Origin: Cryptomeria japonica
Taxonomy: Eukaryota > Streptophyta > Pinopsida > Cupressales > Cupressaceae
Direction: 5' to 3'
NCBI RefSeq assembly: GCF_030272615.1
Contig: NC_081415.1
Span: forward strand, 232,321,303-232,385,302
DNA: 64,000 nucleotides
In this document: in pieces, positions 55,940 through 64,000 of the stretch
How positions within the stretch are numbered: the stretch's first letter is position 1
How the letters are laid out: each line of letters starts with the position of its first letter
Translations under genes and position numbers: made by a program
Notes under the pieces: model-generated
Databases searched by the model: none
What the model was told of the DNA's origin: nothing
Seen by the model: the letters and a program-made list of their open reading frames with translations, nothing else

Positions 55940-58295
55940 TGTTTGGACACAAGATACCACTAAGAGGCAGGGGAATCAGTGGTTTCCAAAATTTACCCTT
56001 TTAATACTAAGAATGATTACCGGTTAACAATCTAAAGGTAAGTTAACCTACCAATAGGACAAAGATAGATTACACAATTAAATCACACACAAGGGCACAT
56101 CACATAACACCAATATATACGAGGAAAACCCAAGATGGGAAAAACCTCAGTGAGAAATGTTGCTGGAGTCTACTGCTCCAATCCAACCTCACAATGAAAA
56201 TATGATTATAATATTTAGGGCACCAACCCAAGGAGCACCAACCCCTGCACTAAGCACCAACTCAATGATCTACAATGAATATTATCAAATACAATGGTAG
56301 TAGTCCAGTTACAAGTGAGTCTTACAACCACTAAAAATAATCTCTCTATCGGTTACCCTCTACTCTTCTTTCTGACGGTTTTCAGTCCTCTCCTCTCTTC
56401 TTCTCACTTTCTCACTCTCTTTGCTTTCCTTCACTCGCTTCTGCTTACACATTGGTTCTAGCTCTTCTTTTTGGATTTGTTGTCAGACAAAACTCTTGCT
56501 ACTGGTTCTTCTACTTGTCAGTTTATCTCTTCTTGCTGCTTTATCTCTGCTTTGCTTTCTGCTTATCAGATCTCTTCAAACACTCACTCTTCACCACTTC
56601 ACTCCCAGCTGCCTCCCTGCTGGTTCTACCACTACCAGTTGACTTTATTGATGCACTTTTGTATTTTACTGGTTGCTCTGGCCTTATTGGTTAAACTTCT
56701 GCTAAACCCTTTCACCGGTTGCGTCAATCTCATAGGTTGAACTCTTCAACCCAATTATCTCTCTCACACACTCAATCTCTTCTCTGATCAATGTTGAGCA
56801 CTTGAATGAATGATTCTCTTGACTTCTTCACTCTCTCATGCAAAAGGAACAACATTCCTATCTTTGGCCTATGTATATATATGTGAGTTTTCCCGCCAAA
56901 GCATCGGTTCAAAGTCTGTGCCTTAGGGTTTCTTCATTGACCTCGAGGAAAACCAAATCCAATCAAATCTGATCTCCTTGATTGATGATCTACAACTCAT
57001 GAAATAGCACTGCTATTGTCATGCCTTCCATAACACGCCTTCTATATTTAGTAATCTGCATTTAATCTATTAGCTGATCTCTTAGTTGATGACCAAGAAA
57101 GGTTTGGCAGTTTCCTTCACCTACTTCAATATGCTCAATCAATATGTCTTGGATCTCTATTGTTTGTTTGACCTCGAGCTGCAAACCTTTGCTGCACATC
57201 CCATGAATCACATAGTCGACATAAATGTCAACCTACCACCATCTACCTCACCAATAGACACTTCACCGATACACCACACCGACTTGTGCATGCATGCCAC
57301 TTCACCTCCATGTGGCCCCTTTGTTGGCATCCACCTTTGCTAGGTTGGTTATGTCAGTTTGGATAGGATCACCGATCAACCACACAACTAGGTTCATCTA
57401 CTGGCTCACAGACCCTATCGGTTATACCTTAACTGGCCCTCTTTCAACCTTGCACTATGCTTCTCTTCCGGTGAAACACATAATCGGTCAACACACTTGT
57501 TAACCTACCTTATGCACATCTTCAACAGATGGGAGCTTTTCACTTCTACACATTGTCATCTTACCGGTAGTACCTTTTGCATGTAAACTGGTAAGATACC
57601 ATACACACCGGTGGCACCAAACTTCATCTACATTCCGACAACAACCTCTATCTCCAATTGCTCAGCCTTGCCTTCTTCATCAATAGACCAAATCTGCTAT
57701 TAACATGTTTGTCAAAGTGACAACCATATCCTTCAAAATCTATCTTCTACTCTTCTCTCTTATCTTAGAGGACTATGATGCATTCTATGCATAATAGGAG
57801 ATAAGCTCCACTTAATGGTGGGAGTGGATCCTTGTCATCTGCATCCTACAATGCACCAATGTGGCTTCCCTATTTGAGCAGCATATCTTCAAACAGGCAC
57901 ATATGATCTGGTTGAGGAACATTCACTATCAGTCATCTCTTCAAATGGTGATTGCAACTTTATCCAGTGGGAGTCATGTTGTTTCTTATCCACACAACAT
58001 ATCGTTGGCCTGCACATATTTTACCTCTAGTGTTGATGTGATCCTTAGTAATATTCCCCCTCTTCATCACAATCAATAGCTTGCAACCTTGCATTCTTGT
58101 AGAAGACATCATACCATGCTGATCTCCAATACTTGTCTTTGACACAAGCCCACACCTACTTGTTTACTAGTGATCATGAATGACATCACAAGGCTAGTTG
58201 ACATCAAAGACAACATGTTAAAAATTCTCCCATACCGATTATCTTTCTCTACCAGTAACATGCAATACCAATGACAACTATACGAGTTGCCAACA
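55940..58295 (-). repeat. Large copia-type LTR (2.36 kb)
   Basis: Plus strand TGTTTGGACACAAG...GTTGCCAACA, directly followed at 58296 by ATCTCCCCCTTTGGCATTGA, the reverse complement of the same polypurine tract used by copia 1. So this is the 3' LTR of a minus-strand copia-type element. It contains ACCGGT-type motifs like the other copia LTRs and a C/T-rich stretch (about 56360-56820) that creates Ser/Leu-rich spurious ORFs. Confidence 0.75.
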
Positions 58296-58729
58296 ATCTC
58301 CCCCTTTGGCATTGATGTCAACGCATGTAGTATCCAACATACTACAAATTTTTTTTCCCCCTTTGACAATAATGGCAAAGGGCACTGATAGGGTTTCTCT
58401 TCTCCTAGTGTCTACCGGGTACTGATAATTTTCTCCCCTTTTTCTCTATCGGATGCATCTTCTCCTTTAACCTTCATACTTTGCATCCTCTCAAATCACA
58501 ACACTTGAGATGAAGGGCACAACCACCAACTGACACTAATTTCTCAAAACAAAGTGTTTATGCAAACCAGAAACACATGTAGATACAAGTCTTAAACCAA
58601 TTGAAGGCCCATGTGTTAGTGAATACAAAATACCTACTGGTCAAGATGCATCATCTCTCCTTGATATGTAGTAGCCATTCTGAACTCAAATTGTTGATGC
58701 CAAGTGTTGAGGCTAACACTGATACCAAT
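58296..58729 (-). other. Collapsed internal region of a minus-strand copia-type element
   Basis: Only about 430 bp lie between the polypurine tract (58296-58309) and a TGGTATCAG primer-binding-site-like motif (minus strand, 58719-58727). The polypurine side carries the TCAAAGGGGGA and CAATGCCAAAGGGGGAG text seen before copia 1's 3' LTR. All coding sequence is missing. Confidence 0.6.
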
Positions 58730-60269
58730 TGTATCTCTTTCCATACCAAATGTATATTCTGTTATGCAGGTAAATTTCCCTCTTAGCAAGAAATAATCCC
58801 AGTGATCCAATTGATTTCAATTGAATAGTGATGTAGAGTGGGCAACAAGAAGGTAAGATGACCCAATTCACCCTTCTAAGCCTAGACAAGGCTTATCTCA
58901 ACCCACAACTAGGGTTCTACACACACACCAAGGTACTCAATCAACCACAGTACTTCCTAAATAGGGTTAGGGCTATTTGACAACCAAGGAAACTCATCAT
59001 ATGCCTTTCACCCAAGTTTGAAGACTTCCTACTATACCCAAGTCAAGGAACCCCCAATTAGGCCTATTCCTTGTAGCCCTATCTGACCGATGTTTCCCAA
59101 ATAATCCAAATTTTCCTCAAAACACCCTAGGAAAAGATTACAGTTCAAAGTACCCTTTTGGGCTTACATCCAATTCCAAAACATAGAGTTATGAGCTTTC
59201 TCTAGTACCCCTAAGCACCTACTGGGTTTGCAGACCTAATAAGCCTAATTAGGCCTATTTTCCAAAGCAACTACTTAAGAATGGGGTTGTAGAACCTAAC
59301 TCACTCCTTGGGAATGTTCCTTAGCTATCTAATGAGCCAAAACCACCTTTGGAACAATTTCCAAACACTCCCTAGGTGATTATTTTCTCATTCCTTCTAT
59401 TGGCTAGGCTAGACACATGGTTTTGTTTAACTTAGGGTTTGGTGGAAACCACACCAAAACTCACTCCCAGATTCCAAAACTTTGAAACCATAATATACAC
59501 CCCCTCAACCTGCATTTACCAAAGGGCCATTTAATTCCTCAGTAGGATTTTCTAGTTAGGGTCATGTTTTTGATGAAACCCTATGAACCGGGTCTTTCAG
59601 TGACAATTTTTGGTAAACTACCCACCACTTGCTCTAGAATCCACCATTTCAAGTTAGTCCACTTGCATTAAAACCTAAATTCACACCACAATCCAACCAA
59701 TTCATTTTTTCATGCCAACCAATCCTCTTTCAGATTGTACAGTATGGAAAAACAGTGAAAAATGGGCAAAATCTGAGTTTTTTTGTGTAATCAAACCACC
59801 AACTTCATGCATTCATCATCCAACCCAATCATAGATGATCTCAAAGGCACAAATAGGCCTTCCACAAATGGCTACAACTGATTTCCAACTAGTTATGACC
59901 ATTGGAACTTCTTTGCCAATCGATGGGTAAATGTTGCTTAGCAACTTTTGCAACTTTTTACAACTTTTGACAACTTTTGAAATTTGACATTCCAAAGTCC
60001 CTAATGTACTTGTAGACCAACCCTAGGCTTAAAATAGCCTAGGAAAACCTAACAACATACCTCCTACCCTACATGAACCCATGGTCAGAGTTGGTCACTA
60101 GGTTTATAAATGACCTAGAGCCAATTGACCTTACAAAAGGTTCTTTATTACATTCATAGGATCCAAAGATGCAATCTGATCCAAAACACCATCCTAGGGT
60201 GTAAGACCACCTACCAACACACAAACAACAAACAAAATCCAAAACCAAGGTTCCCTGCTTCTCTTTCAC
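58730..60269 (-). other. LTR-like segment of unknown family
   Basis: Its left edge (TGTATCTCTTTCC) directly abuts the primer-binding-site-like motif, as an LTR would, but it does not match the LTR at 55940-58295. Rich in CCTAGG-type text (for example GCCTAGGAAAACC near 60035). The right edge is where chromovirus integrase sequence stops. No ORF with a domain; the 130-aa ORF at 60069-60461 is partly integrase and partly this segment. Confidence 0.4.
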
Positions 60270-61656
60270 AATTTTTTCCCTCATGGAACCTTTAGGAATG
60301 CAAAGTTGACTTCCCTTGAAAAGTAGACCTTCCTGCAGAATAAAATCTAAGAACTCCTTGTGGTACTTGTCACCCATTTCTTGACACACTTGTGATGCTT
60401 CTTGGAAATCCTCATCTCCTTGGTACATATCATTCATGGAATTAATGCCTATGCTATCCAACTAAATCTCTTTCCTTGTCAAGTTCCTCTTGCTAAGGGC
60501 ATCAACTACCTTATTTTCTACTCCTTTCTTGTGCTTGATGGTGAAAGTGAATGCTTGAAGGTATTCCATCCATTTCATAGGCTGATGATTCAACTTGTCC
60601 TACCTATTCAAGAAACTCAGAGCATGGTTATCAGTATAGACTACAAATTACTTTGGCAACAAATAATGCCTCCATTTCCTCAAGGATTGGACCATTGCAT
60701 ACATCTCTAAGTCATAGGTTGAGTACTTTTGTTTGGCTTCATTCAATTTTTCACTAAAGAAGGCTATTGGTTTATCTTCTTGGCTCAAGACTCCTCCTAC
60801 TACCTTGTTACTTGCATCACATTCTATGGTGAAAAACTTATGAAAATCAAGTAAAACTAAGATAGGTTGTTCTATTACCCTTCTTTTCAAATACTCAAAA
60901 GACTTATCTGCTTCACTAGTCCTTACAAACTGACATTTTCTACCCCCCTTGATAGTATCAATCATAGGTGCACATACACCACTAAAATTCTTAATAAACT
61001 TCCTATAGAAGCTTTCAAGACCATGAAAACTCTTTACCTCACTTGCACTTCTAGGTGTAGGCCAATTGAGGATTTATTCCACCTTGGATGGATCTATCTT
61101 GAGGCTGCTCTTGGAGATTACAAAACCAAGAAACACCAACTCTTCTTACAAGAAGACATATTTCTCCAAATTGATATTCAACTTCTCTTCATTCAACCTT
61201 TTCAATACCAAATCCAAATGTATTAGATGCTCATCCCTATTCTTGCTAAAAATTGGAATATCATCTAAGTACACAACAACAAAATGATTAATAAAAGGTT
61301 TCAAGACTTCATTCATGAGTCTCATAAATGTACTAGGAGCATTTGAGAGGCCAAATGGCATAACTAGCCATTCATAAAGTCCTTCATTTATTTTGAAGGT
61401 TGTCTTCCACTTGTCTCCCTCTCTTATCCTGATTTGATGGTAACTACTCTTCAAATCCACCTTAGAGTAGTACTGGGCTCCTACTAGACAATCCATCAAG
61501 TCCTCTATTCGAGGCATAGGGAACCTATACCTGATTGTGATATTATTTATGGCTCTAGAGTTTGTACATAATCTCCATGTTCCTTCTTTCTTAGGAGCCA
61601 ATACTGCAAGGACAACACAAGGGATAATGCTCTTCCTTATGAATCATTTTTCTAGC
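60270..61656 (-). pseudogene. Chromovirus-like RT, RNase H and truncated integrase
   Basis: After the solo LTR the frame resumes [58 protein letters not shown] (first Asp), [18 protein letters not shown] and [10 protein letters not shown] (active-site DD near 61270), with LNLEKYVFL-like text before a stop near 61144. RNase H from about 60915: VIEQPILVLLDF, TIECDASNKVVGGVLSQ (Asp), FFSEKLNEAKQKYSTYDLEM (Glu) and VVYTDNHALSFL (Asp). Then VVDALSKR and an integrase zinc-region start (EFLDFILQEGLLFKGSQLCI). It ends at about 60270, so HHCC and DDE are missing. The same frame holds throughout; stops near 61144, 60978, 60646 and 60462. Confidence 0.9.
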
Positions 61657-62413
61657 TGTTAGGATTCCCAAAGATACTGAGAGGGGGGGTGAATCAGTAT
61701 CTTGCCGGTTAACAAATTTTCTTAACTTATCAAATAAATTATATTCCAAAACAGTGTACTGGTGAACCAAAATTAATGCAGTAAAAAAGAACAATAACCA
61801 CAACATAGAAAGCACACCATAACACAATAATTTTTAACGAGGAAACCCGGTGTGGGGAAAACCTCAGTAGGATTTGTGACCCACAATATTCACTCACTAG
61901 CCAATAAGTGAATATTACTTACAATAGGGGCCTGCACATGTAGGAAGGCCAACTGCCTAAAGCTCACTGCTTAATTAAAAAAAGGGAAGTCTCACTAACT
62001 TACAAAAATGGATTATTCAAATCCAATATCATTTATTGCTTTGGATCAGTATTAGCCATGCTAGGTTCAGTACTGGTTTAAGCTCATACAACTTCCATAA
62101 ACCTTATTCCAAAATCTACCTTAATATTCACATCTGCCTATTACATTCCTTACTTGCTTTCATAAATGATTTACAAGATCTCATACTTATATGAGTCCTA
62201 TTACAATTTGCCTTGTCGGCTTACAAAAATATTTTACAATTAAATACAAAATAAAATCCTATCGACTTGGGTGCCGGTAAACATCTTTGTCATTGCTACT
62301 GCCGGTGTCTGCCTATGTTGGTGCCTGCTGGTGCCATAGGATTGCAAGGTTGCCATCAATGACAATACCTTCAATCACCTACAATTTATCATTGGAGTGT
62401 GCATTTGCCAACA
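61657..62413 (-). mobile_element. Solo LTR of the B family in the chromovirus-like pol (757 bp)
   Basis: TGTTAGGATTCCC...ATTTGCCAACA with TSD CTAGC (61652-61656 and 62414-62418). The TSD lies at the codons for DLLE, and removing it with one TSD restores ...QVHDLL-EKWFIRK. Same LTR family as element B. Confidence 0.94.
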
Positions 62414-63200
62414 CTAGCAAATCATGTACTTGCCTTGTAAGTTCTTCATTTTGATCAAGGGTCAATTTATATGTTGCTCTATTGGGAAATGTTGAGCTTG
62501 GTATAAGGTCAATACAATGGGTCACATCTCTGAAAGGTGGCAGGGTCTCTGGTTTGCTCCTGCAACTATAGCCTTGTATCTTTCCAACAATTCCTTCACT
62601 TCTCTAGGACCTGCAGTCCTTTATTTCACCTTGTCTTCCTCTTTCTTTCTCACTTCTTCTCTTGGCTTCACCACTATGGCAAAGCATGGGGTACCCTTCT
62701 CTCTCATTGTCTGCATAAAATCCTCTTTACCTACTAACATGACACTAGTCACAACATGACTGTCCTTACCATCATCCGGTAGTGGAGTCATAGTGTATTG
62801 CACACCATCTTTGGTCAACTTGTAGACATTTTTCCTCCCATCATGTCTTGAGTCTACATCATATTTCCATGGCCTTCGAAGGAGTAAATGTCAAGCATCC
62901 ATCTCTACAACATCACACAAGATCTTGTCTCTATATTCACCTATTTGAAAATCAACCCAAAGTTGTTCACTTACCAAAGCTTGTTGCTCTTTGCTCAACT
63001 AGGAGACTTTGTAGGGGCAGGGATGAGGAAGTTTCTTCAATACAAGCTTGCTGACCATCTCAGTTGAAGCCAAATTATCAGTTGACCCCGAGTCCACAAT
63101 GACTCTACATACCTTTCCACTTACCTTGCAAGTAGTTCTAAACATTATCTTCCTCTATGGTGGCTCCTTGACGGTTGGTACCTTAAAGAGGTTCCTTTGC
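62414..63200 (-). pseudogene. Chromovirus-like protease and protease-RT linker
   Basis: FRTTCKVSGKVCRVIVDSG and STDNLASTEMVSKL (aspartic protease DSG near 63095), then SEQLWVDFQIGEYRDKILCD, HLLLRRPWKYDVDSR, KDGVQYTMTPLPDD, and the RT approach ETLPPFRDVTHCIDLIP, TYKLTLDQNEELTRQVHDLL. In-frame TAG (near 62998) and TGA (Cys codon, near 62895) interrupt it, and a shift occurs near 62620-62570. Confidence 0.85.
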
Positions 63201-63299
63201 AACATCAGACACTCCCCTTGCTCTGGATCTGCATGTTTTGAAGGTGAGTTCACACTTTGGGTGTCCTCCTCCTATGCCAAATGGACTCTTCTTTCTCCA

Positions 63300-64000
63300 C
63301 CTTGACTGTTAGAGCTTGCTTTTTTGGGCATCTAGATGACTGATGGCCAAATTGATTACATGCAAAACACCTTCCGCTGAACACATTGGCTCCTCTACCC
63401 CCAAATCTACCTCGACCATTGGGTCTCCTTCCTCAGAAACTACCCCTATGACTTGGTTCTCCTTTTGATTCTTGATTACTTGACTCTCCTTATGGTTTAG
63501 GAGAGGTTCCTCTTCCACCAAATCTGCCTCTTCCTCTAAAGTTTCCCCCTCTTCCTCTACCTTGCTGGTTTCCCTTTCTTCTGAACTTTTCTTCAATTCT
63601 TAGTGCCATCTGATAGTATTTATGAACTATCTTAGGATTGAAGAGACTTAATTCATCTTGAATGGCATACTTGAGTCCATTCCTGTATCTTGCCAACTTT
63701 TGCTTCTCATTCTCTAACACCTTTTCTCTTAAGGACAGTTTGTGGAACTCCTCTTTGTATCCACTGACATCCAAATCCTTTTGTCTTAGGCTATGCAACT
63801 TCTTATGTATTGTTACTTCATAATCCTCAGGTACAAATTGCCTTTTCACCTCTGCAACCATCCTCTTCCATGACGAGATGGTGTTCTTTCCCTCTTCTAC
63901 TCTCTCATTTTGCAAGAAGTTCCACCAACTAATGGCAGATCCTTTCATCTTAGACTTGGTAGTCTTCATCTTTTGGTTCTCAGGCACATCTTCATACTCA
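63300..64000 (-). pseudogene. Chromovirus-like gag, partial
   Basis: Retrotransposon gag core (SWWNFLQNERVEEGKNTI, WKRMVAEVKRQFVPEDYE, LHSLRQKDLDVSGYKEEFHK), an RG-rich stretch (QQGRGRGGNFRGRGRFGGRG) and one zinc knuckle CFACNQFGHQSSRC (about 63366-63325). N-terminus is beyond the window. Stops lie near 63488 and 63435; the tail of the frame is KKQALTVKVEKEE. Confidence 0.87.

Larger units (their letters stand above)
60270..64000 (-). mobile_element. Ty3/gypsy element (chromovirus-like), partial, runs off the right edge
   Basis: Minus-strand order gag, protease, RT, RNase H, start of integrase. RT wording ([57 protein letters not shown]) and protease IVDSGSTDNLAST match plant chromovirus-type polyproteins. 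The integrase breaks off near 60270 after REKIVKEKQ, before the catalytic core. A solo LTR (61657-62413) is nested between protease and RT. The 5' LTR would lie beyond 64000. Confidence 0.85.

Noticed and set aside
56421-56740. Three overlapping Leu/Ser-rich ORFs that look like membrane proteins
   Set aside because: All arise from a C/T-rich stretch of a copia-type LTR in different frames; no conserved domain.
63309-63596. Acidic Glu-rich ORF on the minus strand
   Set aside because: Wrong-frame reading of the RG-rich gag tail; the true frame gives the zinc knuckle CFACNQFGHQSSRC.

Overview
This is eukaryotic, plant nuclear DNA: mostly AT-rich, with one compact plant gene near the left edge and otherwise plant retrotransposons nested inside one another. 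The gene is an intronless SAUR (small auxin-up RNA family) at 2236-2637. The density and nesting of LTR elements, an Ogre-sized Tat element and the decayed polyproteins suit a large-genome seed plant, perhaps a conifer. That taxonomic guess is weak and comes from general impression, not a marker.

Layout. 1-4.2 kb is the SAUR gene with flanks carrying two tandem duplications and possible SINE scraps. 4.2-8.58 kb is non-coding retroelement sequence; part of it is an inverted relative of 51.5-54.1 kb (here 'family C'). From about 8.6 to 51.2 kb a 5'-truncated plant LINE (+ strand) is the oldest layer, broken into four pieces by three later insertions, each with a 5-bp target-site duplication (TSD): a full copia element (9060-16143, TSD AAAAC), a minus-strand element here called 'B' (17323-48152, TSD GTACC) and a solo LTR (48385-49421, TSD CTTTG). 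Element B has no recognisable pol. It has two ORFs: a coiled-coil/zinc-knuckle protein and a decayed ORF of about 1,000 codons with unknown function. B holds its own solo LTR (43946-44785, TSD TATGT), and its left LTR received a giant Tat/Ogre-like Ty3/gypsy element on the minus strand (17441 to about 41036). That Tat element was in turn hit in its RNase H domain by a gag-protease-only copia (25895-30133, TSD GAGTT).

The main point of interest is the Tat element. Its LTRs (left one about 6.3 kb; right one 3.8 kb and truncated) carry, antisense to gag-pol, a gene with its own TATA box, a first exon of 25 codons, a GTAAGT...CAG intron of about 1 kb, and a second exon encoding a plant mobile domain (PMD, the MAIN/MAIL1 family) followed by an acidic and coiled-coil tail. 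The intron holds about two dozen degenerate TAGCGCA units. A second array with the same core lies in the gag leader just after the primer-binding site, on the opposite DNA strand, so both predicted transcripts would carry the motif in the same sense. All copies here are decayed, so this window shows the architecture, not an active element.

51.2-64 kb holds the + strand family C copy, an unassigned stretch, a 2.36-kb copia-type LTR (55940-58295) joined to a mismatched primer-binding site and LTR-like segment, and a minus-strand gypsy chromovirus-like element (about 60.27-64 kb, running off the right edge) with its own solo LTR (61657-62413, TSD CTAGC). Apart from SAUR I see no host gene.
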